A stretch of DNA of 64,000 nucleotides. Source: Rubellicoccus peritrichatus. Its GTDB lineage: Bacteria; Verrucomicrobiota; Verrucomicrobiia; Opitutales; Cerasicoccaceae. How positions within the stretch are numbered: position 1 is the stretch's first letter; the number at the start of each line of letters is the position of its first letter. Position numbers and translations under genes: made by a program. The notes beneath the pieces were generated by a model that was given only the letters and a program-made list of their open reading frames with translations, searched no databases and was not told the DNA's origin. Location of the stretch: NCBI RefSeq assembly GCF_033100135.1, contig NZ_CP136920.1, positions 5,017,001-5,081,000 of the forward strand, given 5' to 3'. This document shows, piece by piece, positions 56,961 through 64,000 of this stretch.

Positions 56961-57889
56961 AATCAAATCCTTTTTATCTCGTTGCAGGTATTGGCATTGG
57001 TATATTTGCCTACGCGATTTTCGCACAAATCGGCAGACAGGAACAGGAAGCCCCGATGGTATACTCCGAGGTACTGGACACCACCGATGTTGGCAAACTA
57101 AAGCAACGACTGGAAGCCTCGCAACAGCGTGTGGAAAGACTCGAATCGATGATGGCAGTGGCAACAATGACAGAAAGTCGACTGCAGCAGATACAAAACC
57201 CCGATGGTAACCCGGATGATGAGATAACCAACTTTGCCACCCTGATCGATAAGGCCAAACCAGTCCTGAGAGAATTGATCTTACCGGAAATTGAAGCGAA
57301 TATAGCAAACGGAGATTGGGATACGTTTAGACAATTCGACAGATGGCAGGATACGTTAAATCTACGTCCAGAACAGCAGGAGCGTATCCAACAACAACTG
57401 GATGAGCTTTCCCGGCAACGGGCAGAATGGTTTGTCGATCGATTGAAAGATGATCAAACATCGATGTTTTCCCTCTTTCAGGAAACCGCCAAATATGAGA
57501 ATAGCGGTGACCCGGAAGTGGATGCCATTTTTGCAGCGAATCTCGACCCCAACCAGTTGGAAGTCTACAATGATGAAAGATTCACCGAAGACATGCAGCG
57601 GGTCGAAAACCAGGCTGCCAATCGCCTCGACCAAGTGGTACGTTTCGTCCCCGATCTGTCTGAAAGTCAACAAGATGAGATATACTCCATTATGGCGCGC
57701 AGCTCGGATGGTTATAGGCCGGAAATGCAGATTTCGATTGATGACTCCCAGGTTCAGGGCAATGCCTTCCCATTGACCAAGGAGCAGCGATCTGAAGAGA
57801 TCGAGCAGATATTATTACCGCATCAAAGAGGCGACTGGGAAGCGTATCAGAAACGTGAGAAACTCCTCTCCGGATTAGGCGATTGGTAA
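56957..57889 (+). CDS. Membrane-anchored coiled-coil protein, third gene of ABC operon
   Basis: 310 residues. One N-terminal anchor (FYLVAGIGIGIFAYAIFA), then a coiled coil (about 45-75; KLKQRLEASQQRVERLESMM) and a largely helical soluble region rich in Gln/Glu/Asp. Start overlaps the previous stop by 4 bases, so it belongs to the transporter operon and may be its periplasmic partner. I do not recognise a family. Confidence 0.75.
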   Translation: MKSNPFYLVAGIGIGIFAYAIFAQIGRQEQEAPMVYSEVLDTTDVGKLKQRLEASQQRVERLESMMAVATMTESRLQQIQNPDGNPDDEITNFATLIDKAKPVLRELILPEIEANIANGDWDTFRQFDRWQDTLNLRPEQQERIQQQLDELSRQRAEWFVDRLKDDQTSMFSLFQETAKYENSGDPEVDAIFAANLDPNQLEVYNDERFTEDMQRVENQAANRLDQVVRFVPDLSESQQDEIYSIMARSSDGYRPEMQISIDDSQVQGNAFPLTKEQRSEEIEQILLPHQRGDWEAYQKREKLLSGLGDW

Positions 57890-58006
57890 GGCTTATTCAC
57901 ACAAATCAGCTCACAAACCCCAATTTCAAAGTGTCCAGACCAAATTCCCCCAAAAATATGGACAACGAACAATCATTTGGCTACTTTATGACATCGAAGC
58001 CATTGG

Positions 58007-61000
58007 ATGCGCATACTCACGACACTACTAATGCTTCTGCCAGTCTTTATCGCGAAGGCAAAGCAGTTCGACATTGATCAAATTCCTTTTGTTACGCCGG
58101 AGGAAATTGGTTATGATGTGACGCACTGGACAGTAGAAGACGGCTTGCCACTTCCCATTATCACCTCTCTAACGCAAACACCTGATGGGATTTTATGGAT
58201 CGGATCATTTGGCGGACTCATTCGATTCGATGGTTTGCATTTTGAAGTGTATGATACGGATGTGATCCCTGAATTGAATGGATTCAAAATCCATGAGATT
58301 CTAGCCGATCACAACAATCGGCTTTGGATTAGAAGCACCAATGGAAAACTCACCTATTACTCGGATGGGAAATTCAAACAACTTTCACAAGAAGACGGCT
58401 TACCATCCGGTGGAGCAGCAAAACTTTTTCTAGGAAGTAATGGACAGGTCTGGTTGCGAGGGCGAAAGGATAACACCTTTTACTACTTTGATGAAGACAG
58501 GATAACCCCAGCGCAAAATAGCCATGAAATAGAACGGATGATTGATGTCATTCAAGTGGCTGAGGATACACTCAATTGGGGTGTTCTGGAGGAAGAACGG
58601 GCGATAGTTAACCTGCAACAGGACGAGCCAGTCATTCAGCAAATACCCGTGCCCTACCCTGAGGAAAAATTCACGGTCGGGCATTTCTTCCGCCTCCCTG
58701 ATGGCACGACCGGAGCAACCAGCAATCAAGGATTCTATCAGTACAATGGCGATAACTGGACAACCTATCGCAATGTCCCCTACCCGCTTTCAAGCGGACG
58801 TGGGATTTATGGCGCAACCGAAGATCCCAAAGGAACAATCTGGATGGGTACTTATCATCTCGGAGTTCTCGCCAGCCTGCCAGACGGCAGTATTGGCCGG
58901 GTAAGACTGGCAGATAATGAGCCCACTTTTGTTCGATCTATGATTCAAGACCAGGAGGGTAACATCTGGGTAGGCAAAGAAGATGGTCTCTATCGAATAC
59001 GCCCCATGTCCTTCACTAATCTCGGTGCCGATGCAGGCTTTGAAGACCCATGGATCGTCTCCATGTCAGAAAACGCCGATGGCGACATCCTGATGAGTAC
59101 GAATTTCGACATCTACCGTGTCGATCCGGAATCAAAATTCATAAAGCAAATATTCGCAAATCAGGATTTTCTGATATCCAGGTCCATCATTCTTAATAAT
59201 GATGAGATATACTACGGAACATTTGATGGAAGACTTGGGCGCCTGACACCGAACGGACCGGAAGTCATCCAACAGCTTGGAGGCGCTATCCATGACCTAT
59301 ATCAATCGACTGATGACAGGCTCTGGGTTGGATCATCGACAGGGCTATGGGTATTGCATCACGATGGCAGTTTCAAAAAAGTTCCAATTGAAGATAGGTC
59401 AAAGCGAATCAGCATTGCGACGATATCAGAAGACACCAAAGGAAACATATACGCGCTCAGCAGAGATGGTATTGTCTTTCAAGGAAATGATAAAAACTGG
59501 AGTAAAATAAGTAAACCGTCAGACGAACAAAATTGGCGCCTGAGTACCATGCACATCGACTCAGAAGACACGCTTTGGGGAATACTTGGACATCGAGGTC
59601 TGGTCAGCTTGTCCAATGGTAAGTGGTCACAATATCCCGGTATTATTCCAAGCATTCCTCGCACCGTCCATAACATGATGCATGACGATAACAAGGGGTT
59701 ATGGCTGGCGACTCCACAAGGGCTCTTTTTTCTGAACACCAATGATCTCAAGGAATATCGTAATGGCGAGAGAAGCTTACTCACCAGCCTTCATTTCAAA
59801 GAGCGTGATGGATTAGGCTCTACCAATTGCTCATCATCCTCATCCAGTTTATTAAAGACAAAAGATGGGCGGATCTGGGTCGGCACCCAGAAAGGAGTAT
59901 CATTTGCTGATCCAGTTGAATTAGAAGCGAAGCGTGAGTATTCACTCCCTGCCAATGCATTTCTGGATAAAATCATGATAGATGATCAACCTTTCGATAT
60001 GGGTTTCGAAGCACTACAAACCGGAAACCCTATCATCATCCCCCCAGGGGTTCATCGCCTGGAGATTGATTATACGGCAATGCAATTGACCGATCCGGAG
60101 GCAACGCGCTTCCGCTATAAGATGGATGGTTACGATAAAGAGTGGATTGAGGCGGGAACACGACGAGCAGCTTATTATCAAAGACTGTCCCCGGGAAGCT
60201 ATCACTTCAATTTACAAGCGGCCAATCAACATGGCATTTGGAATCCAAATGTGACTTCAATACCTATCGTGATGCAACCGCTATGGTGGCAACGTCAATC
60301 AGTTCGCGGTGGAGCATTCGCTACCGCAATCGCGCTGATTGGTGTTCTCTTTTATCGCCGTAATCGCCACATCAAAGAAATGCAGGCGGCACAGCACACT
60401 TTTTCCCAACAGCTCATTACTTCACAGGAAGAAGAACGAAAGCGTATTGCTCATGAACTTCATGACAGTTTGGGGCAAGAGCTGCTGGTGCTCAAAGGGC
60501 GATTGGAGATAGCCGGAATGAAGCACCCTGACGCAAAGCCAGAACTTGAAGAACTGACGACAAAAGTATCCAGCACGATCGAACTGACTCGCAATCTCTC
60601 CCATCAACTGAGACCCCCTCACCTCGAAAGATTTGGATTATCCTCTTCGCTCGCAATGATCGTTCAGGAGGTATCCGCTGCTTCTCATATCCCTATCAAA
60701 ACTGAAATTGACGAAATTGAGGAGAGACTTCCTTCTGAAATAGAAATTGCTCTCTATCGGATCGCCCAGGAAGCACTCACGAATATGGTCAAACATTCTG
60801 ATGCTGGTGAAGCCACCTTGATACTCAAACAAAGTCGCTATTTCGTAAGATTAAGAATCTCAGATGATGGACGTGGCTTTAATCCGAATGATTCCAAAAG
60901 GAAAAGTGGCCTGGGAATCGTGGGCATGGAAGAACGGGCAAGACTTGCCGGTGGAATCTTTCGTTGCGCATCCGCACCAGGTTTAGGTACTCATATTGCC

Positions 61001-61033
61001 GTGGAAATAGACCGCTCACAACACGTATCATGA
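58007..61033 (+). CDS. Hybrid-type sensor: two-component propeller + Y_Y_Y + NarL-type histidine kinase
   Basis: 1008 residues. Leader (MRILTTLLMLLPVFIAKA), about 12-14 Reg_prop blades (30-640; TQTPDGILWIGSFGGLIRFDG, DQEGNIWVGKEDGLYRIRP), a Y_Y_Y domain (about 660-745; FRYKMDGYDKEWIEAG), one membrane helix (about 765-785), HisKA_3 with HELHDSLGQEL (His819 as likely phospho-site), and a HATPase domain (GRGFNPND; GLGIVGMEERARLAGG). The blades lie in the periplasm. Kinases of this layout in Bacteroidota sense oligosaccharides; here no receiver is fused. It overlaps the response regulator by 4 bases. Confidence 0.9.
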   Translation: MRILTTLLMLLPVFIAKAKQFDIDQIPFVTPEEIGYDVTHWTVEDGLPLPIITSLTQTPDGILWIGSFGGLIRFDGLHFEVYDTDVIPELNGFKIHEILADHNNRLWIRSTNGKLTYYSDGKFKQLSQEDGLPSGGAAKLFLGSNGQVWLRGRKDNTFYYFDEDRITPAQNSHEIERMIDVIQVAEDTLNWGVLEEERAIVNLQQDEPVIQQIPVPYPEEKFTVGHFFRLPDGTTGATSNQGFYQYNGDNWTTYRNVPYPLSSGRGIYGATEDPKGTIWMGTYHLGVLASLPDGSIGRVRLADNEPTFVRSMIQDQEGNIWVGKEDGLYRIRPMSFTNLGADAGFEDPWIVSMSENADGDILMSTNFDIYRVDPESKFIKQIFANQDFLISRSIILNNDEIYYGTFDGRLGRLTPNGPEVIQQLGGAIHDLYQSTDDRLWVGSSTGLWVLHHDGSFKKVPIEDRSKRISIATISEDTKGNIYALSRDGIVFQGNDKNWSKISKPSDEQNWRLSTMHIDSEDTLWGILGHRGLVSLSNGKWSQYPGIIPSIPRTVHNMMHDDNKGLWLATPQGLFFLNTNDLKEYRNGERSLLTSLHFKERDGLGSTNCSSSSSSLLKTKDGRIWVGTQKGVSFADPVELEAKREYSLPANAFLDKIMIDDQPFDMGFEALQTGNPIIIPPGVHRLEIDYTAMQLTDPEATRFRYKMDGYDKEWIEAGTRRAAYYQRLSPGSYHFNLQAANQHGIWNPNVTSIPIVMQPLWWQRQSVRGGAFATAIALIGVLFYRRNRHIKEMQAAQHTFSQQLITSQEEERKRIAHELHDSLGQELLVLKGRLEIAGMKHPDAKPELEELTTKVSSTIELTRNLSHQLRPPHLERFGLSSSLAMIVQEVSAASHIPIKTEIDEIEERLPSEIEIALYRIAQEALTNMVKHSDAGEATLILKQSRYFVRLRISDDGRGFNPNDSKRKSGLGIVGMEERARLAGGIFRCASAPGLGTHIAVEIDRSQHVS

Positions 61034-61680
61034 ATAGAATCAAAGTCCTGCTGGTTGATGATCATCCCGTATACCGAGATGGACTATGGATGATGCTCAG
61101 CTCTCATGAGAACATCAAGGTCATCGGAGAGGCATCTAATGGCAAAGAAGCCATAGATAAGATCAAGGAAGAGGAGCCGGACATCGTCTTGCTTGACCTT
61201 GATATGCCGGAATTGGACGGAGCCAGTGTGGCACGTATTGCGAAGGAGGAAAACCTTTCATCGAAAATCATCTTTCTCACCATGCACAAGGACGCAGAGC
61301 TTTTGCGCAAGTCCATCGAATTAGGTGTCAAAGGTTATCTATTGAAGGACAGCAGGGCTCAGGAGATCATCGACGCCATTGGTAAAGTGGCCAATGGAGA
61401 AAACTACCTCAGCCCTCCGATCGCCAACCTGCTGCTAAATCAGGTAAAACAGCAAAGTTCACATGATACTGAGACCTTGGGCATACAATCGCTTACAGTA
61501 GCCGAACGAAAAGTCCTGCGCCTCATTGCAACTGACCGTATCAGCAAAGAAATCGCAAGCGACCTTGGGTTAAGTATCCGTACGGTCGAAAGCCACCGTG
61601 CCCGCATCTGCAAAAAGCTTGGCCTGTCGGGGGTCCACTCCCTGGTCAAGTTTGCCTTCGAAAATCGCGAGAAGCTATAG
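61030..61680 (+). CDS. LuxR/NarL-type response regulator
   Basis: 216 residues from ATG 61030 (ATGA overlap with the kinase). Receiver domain with phospho-site Asp56 (IVLLDLDMP) and acidic pocket VDDH; C-terminal LuxR HTH (about 150-212; LTVAERKVLRLIATDRISKE, LGLSIRTVESHRARICKKLG). The kinase is its evident partner. Confidence 0.93.
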   Translation: MNRIKVLLVDDHPVYRDGLWMMLSSHENIKVIGEASNGKEAIDKIKEEEPDIVLLDLDMPELDGASVARIAKEENLSSKIIFLTMHKDAELLRKSIELGVKGYLLKDSRAQEIIDAIGKVANGENYLSPPIANLLLNQVKQQSSHDTETLGIQSLTVAERKVLRLIATDRISKEIASDLGLSIRTVESHRARICKKLGLSGVHSLVKFAFENREKL

Positions 61681-61814
61681 GTAAAGATCACAGGTCTGAT
61701 TAGCACCATAGACGTAAGGAAATCCCCTCACTGACGACCTGCGTAGTAGTACGGATGCGCATACGTATTAGGATTACTGGTATAAAGCATTCAGATCGTT
61801 ATGATTCCGACTAA

Positions 61815-62213
61815 ATGAATGAATTAGTTACTCCGGATTCCTTCAGATGTCTTCTTGTCGATGATCACGACGAATATCGCTCAATGTTAATTGATTACCT
61901 TCAGCTCGATGACAGCAAATACCGCCAGGCAGCCAATGGCGCCGAGGCAATCGAAGCCTGTACGGAAGAAATGCCTGACCTGATTATCATGGATCTGGAA
62001 ATGCCCGAGATGGATGGTTTTCAGGCAACTCAACAAATTCTCGAGCGTAACCCCGAAGCCAATATCGTTATTCTGTCTCAATCCGACCATGATTCCATCC
62101 ATGAGCAGGCAACCATGATTGGCGCTGCTCAAAGCCTTTGTAAGTTTAATATCAATAAGTTGAGGCCCATTTTGAAATCAATCCTCAGCGAACAAAAGGC
62201 GATGGCCTGCTAA
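61815..62213 (+). CDS. Stand-alone receiver domain (CheY-like)
   Basis: 132 residues, one receiver domain without output. Asp60 in LIIMDLEMPEMDG is the phospho-site; VDDHDEYRSM is the metal pocket. The switch Thr/Ser region reads VILSQSDHDS. It lies between the response regulator and the second kinase; a phosphate sink or a connector between the two kinase modules is possible. Confidence 0.85.
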   Translation: MNELVTPDSFRCLLVDDHDEYRSMLIDYLQLDDSKYRQAANGAEAIEACTEEMPDLIIMDLEMPEMDGFQATQQILERNPEANIVILSQSDHDSIHEQATMIGAAQSLCKFNINKLRPILKSILSEQKAMAC

Positions 62214-62291
62214 AATCAAACAAAGCCTAATGGATAAAATCCTTTGGCTATAAAATGAATTTCTACGAAAGTAGTAGTGGTAGTGAGTATG

Positions 62292-62324
62292 AGGGCGAGG
62301 CTTGTAGTAGGCCTCGCCCTTTCT
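62292..62324 (+). terminator. Rho-independent terminator after the receiver gene
   Basis: AGGGCGAGGC (62292-62301) pairs with GCCTCGCCCT (62311-62320), 10 perfect pairs, 9-base loop, followed by TTCT. It separates the receiver gene from the next kinase. Confidence 0.75.
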
Positions 62325-62386
62325 ACGCCCCCTTTGCAATTAACTTGAAGTGAGGGTTAGCCGCTTTTCCCCTTACCAACCCCATC

Positions 62387-63118
62387 ATGGATGCAACCTG
62401 GACAGTTACCTTCATCTCTATTGCGGGTATTGTCGTAATCGGACTGCTTATTGTCTCAAAGCGCATGAAAGCACTTGAGAAGAAGGAAAATGATCAGCAT
62501 CAATTTTCCCAACAGCTTTTAATCGCACAGGAAGATGAGCGCAAAAGAATTGCCAGCGAACTCCATGACAGTCTTGGCCAGGAACTTCTCGCTGTGAAAA
62601 GTCGCCTCGAAGTCATTAGTACTAAATACAGTATCAAAAAGTCAGACCTCGATGAGCTATCGAATCAAATGACGTCAGCCATCGAGAGAACCCGTAATCT
62701 CTCGCATGATTTGAGACCACCTCACCTGGAACGTTTCGGACTCCCATCATCTCTCACGACACTTGCAGAGGAAATCTCAGAAAGGAGCGGGATTCCCATA
62801 TTAACGAAAGTTCAGCAGCATGGCTTGAGTCTGCCTCCTGAGGCAGAGATTACTCTATTTCGTATCGCTCAAGAAGCCTTGATCAACATGGTTGAACACT
62901 CTGACGCTGGCGAAGCCTCCCTTTATCTCGAGAAAACAGGAAGCTACGTCAAACTCAGTATCAGCGATGACGGTCGCGGTTTCCATTCAAATGGCGTGAG
63001 CAAAGGAATTCACTCCATGCAAGAACGCGCCCAGATCATAGGAGCAACTTTTGAATGTAACTCTCAATTAGGCCAAGGTACTCAAATCACAGTGGAAGTA
63101 GAAGCGAAGCTGGACTGA
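62387..63118 (+). CDS. NarL-type histidine kinase without sensor domain
   Basis: 243 residues. One N-terminal membrane helix (about 5-25; VTFISIAGIVVIGLLIVS), HisKA_3 with SELHDSLGQELL (His60), and HATPase (ISDDGRGFHSNG). It is near-identical in pattern to the C-terminal part of the 58007 kinase (LRPPHLERFGL-x-SSL; AQEALINMVEHSDAGEASL), so a paralogue that lost or never had the propeller. No partner regulator directly beside it apart from the lone receiver. Confidence 0.88.
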   Translation: MDATWTVTFISIAGIVVIGLLIVSKRMKALEKKENDQHQFSQQLLIAQEDERKRIASELHDSLGQELLAVKSRLEVISTKYSIKKSDLDELSNQMTSAIERTRNLSHDLRPPHLERFGLPSSLTTLAEEISERSGIPILTKVQQHGLSLPPEAEITLFRIAQEALINMVEHSDAGEASLYLEKTGSYVKLSISDDGRGFHSNGVSKGIHSMQERAQIIGATFECNSQLGQGTQITVEVEAKLD

Positions 63119-63130
63119 AGCACCCTGAGC

Positions 63131-63715
63131 CTACTTCACCTTCTTCGATGCACGCTTGGTCGACTTCTTCTTCCTGGTTGCTTTCTTCGATCCCTTTTTT
63201 GCCGCCTTACTTTTCTTCTTTGCTGCCTTCTTAGCAGCTTGTTTCTTTAAGATCGAAAGCAGTTTCTTACGGCGACTTTTGGCCACAATATAGCCTACGC
63301 AATTCTCCGAACCACAAAGACAAGGATGATCAATGAAATGCTCTAAAGCGTAACCATAATCAAAGAAGAGTTCATCTCCTTTTTTGATATCTCGTGATGC
63401 GTAAATCCAAATATTATCGTCCTCATTAATCGCCTCACAATTCTCATCACAAGAATGATTAATGTATTTGGCCGGGTTATTTGGAATATTCCCATCAAGG
63501 TCATACTTTTCATTAAGGTCGAATATGTAGACCAGACCTTCTCCTGTTTTTCGGGCTGATGCTTCCCACTCAGTACAGCGTTTCAGAGACTCTTTCTTCT
63601 TAATTTTCTCACCGACGTATTCGATGATTGCAGCCCCGGATTCAATGTCGGTTGCAGCATAAAGCCCATTCCCATGAATCTTCGACTTCCTTAGTTTCCA
63701 AAGTTTTTTTGCCAT
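63131..63715 (-). CDS. SET-domain protein with lysine-rich H1-like tail
   Basis: 194 residues. SET domain 1-145: [29 protein letters not shown] (86-95), [10 protein letters not shown] (113-122) and a post-SET Cys cluster CLCGSENC (132-139), giving a complete lysine-methyltransferase core. Residues 148-194 are Lys/Ala-rich ([19 protein letters not shown]), like bacterial histone-H1-type tails. Targets are unknown in bacteria; the tail suggests DNA or RNA association, as inference. Convergent with the kinase at 62387. Confidence 0.85.
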   Translation of the reverse strand: MAKKLWKLRKSKIHGNGLYAATDIESGAAIIEYVGEKIKKKESLKRCTEWEASARKTGEGLVYIFDLNEKYDLDGNIPNNPAKYINHSCDENCEAINEDDNIWIYASRDIKKGDELFFDYGYALEHFIDHPCLCGSENCVGYIVAKSRRKKLLSILKKQAAKKAAKKKSKAAKKGSKKATRKKKSTKRASKKVK

Positions 63716-63765
63716 ACTTAGATCAACGTTATAAGGGAGTTCATCATTCTTCTTTCATCCAGCAA

Positions 63766-63798
63766 TAAAAAAGACCGGCCCATTGCTGAACCGGTCTT
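63766..63798 (-). terminator. Rho-independent terminator after rpoC
   Basis: On the minus strand AAGACCGG pairs with CCGGTCTT (63791-63798 with 63771-63778), followed by a run of T (63767-63772). Confidence 0.85.
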
Positions 63799-63829
63799 GA
63801 AATTGTTTGCGAAGTAAGAAAACGAAAAC

Positions 63830-64000
63830 TTATCCAGCTTGCGGCGTTTCAGCTGCTGGTGCAGGAGATTCGCCTTCGCCACCTTCTTCATCATCAGTAT
63901 TCATGAACTCACGCTCTACCATTGGGCTGTTTTCAACCGGAGCAGCCAGCGTATTAATGCGCAGACGACGGTAGGCAGGTAGTCCAGTTCCGGCAGGGAT
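63830..64000 (-). CDS. rpoC: RNA polymerase beta' subunit, C-terminal end (partial)
   Basis: Open on the minus strand from the right edge to TAA at 63830, 56 residues. It begins IPAGTGLPAYRRLRI, the conserved end of RpoC, followed by an acidic/proline tail (NTDDEEGGEGESPAPAAETP). The rest of the gene and probably rpoB lie beyond the window. A terminator follows at 63766-63798. Confidence 0.85.
   Translation of the reverse strand: MPAGTGLPAYRRLRINTLAAPVENSPMVEREFMNTDDEEGGEGESPAPAAETPQAG

Noticed and set aside
60964-61029. Upstream in-frame start for the response regulator
   Set aside because: It would place 22 residues in the kinase gene; ATG at 61030 gives the normal receiver start and a 4-base overlap.
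1-64000. CRISPR array, rRNA or complete tRNA gene
   Set aside because: No repeat-spacer pattern, no conserved rRNA blocks and no cloverleaf seen anywhere; only dispersed inverted repeats.

Overview
The window looks like a chromosomal segment of a marine Verrucomicrobiota bacterium, probably class Opitutae (Puniceicoccales-like). Pointers are PEP-CTERM proteins, a very long PilX-like pseudopilin, a prepilin-type secreted protein, sulfatases with algal-polysaccharide enzymes but no SusC/SusD pair, an AraC/PhyH divergent pair, a FecR-LamG fusion beside an ECF sigma factor, and many intergenic long inverted repeats. The lineage is inferred from gene content; no rRNA lies in the window.

Region 1 (1-30.6 kb) is an agar/porphyran catabolic island. 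Three GH86-type endo-hydrolases (one cut by the left edge), two formylglycine sulfatases, an aldehyde dehydrogenase that fits 3,6-anhydro-L-galactose oxidation, and a fused protein (anhydrogalactonate cycloisomerase plus GH117 neoagarobiose hydrolase) form a near-complete route from red-algal galactan to a keto-deoxy acid. Genes 5029-14146 are tightly packed and read as one operon. A minus-strand operon follows (beta-propeller glycosidase, giant pseudopilin, small secreted protein), then a 1706-residue mosaic secreted protein, a lectin-like protein, an unusual regulator made of two complete XylR-like units in one chain, and two PEP-CTERM genes that share a conserved promoter layout.

Region 2 (31.4-44.7 kb) is mostly housekeeping: YjbQ-family protein, a prepilin-like protein, FumC, a coiled-coil protein of unknown function, a bacterial alpha-2-macroglobulin, a DUF971 protein, elongation factor P and MetW. 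Intergenic spaces hold nested palindromes, a MITE-like element and long inverted repeats.

Region 3 (44.8-57.9 kb) holds a NAGPA-type phosphodiester glycosidase, an arsR-arsC-acr3 resistance operon with a clear operator, an ECF sigma factor with a FecR-LamG membrane protein, a divergent AraC/phytanoyl-CoA dioxygenase pair, LepA and an ABC export cassette.

Region 4 (58-64 kb) has a propeller-type hybrid sensor kinase with its LuxR-type response regulator, a lone receiver, a second NarL-type kinase, a SET-domain protein with a histone-H1-like tail, and the C-terminal end of rpoC at the right edge.

The strongest candidates for something new are the cycloisomerase-GH117 fusion (6493-8658), the duplicated XylR-like regulator (26066-28486) with 21-bp phased repeats in front of the catabolic operon, and the shared promoter module of the two PEP-CTERM genes.
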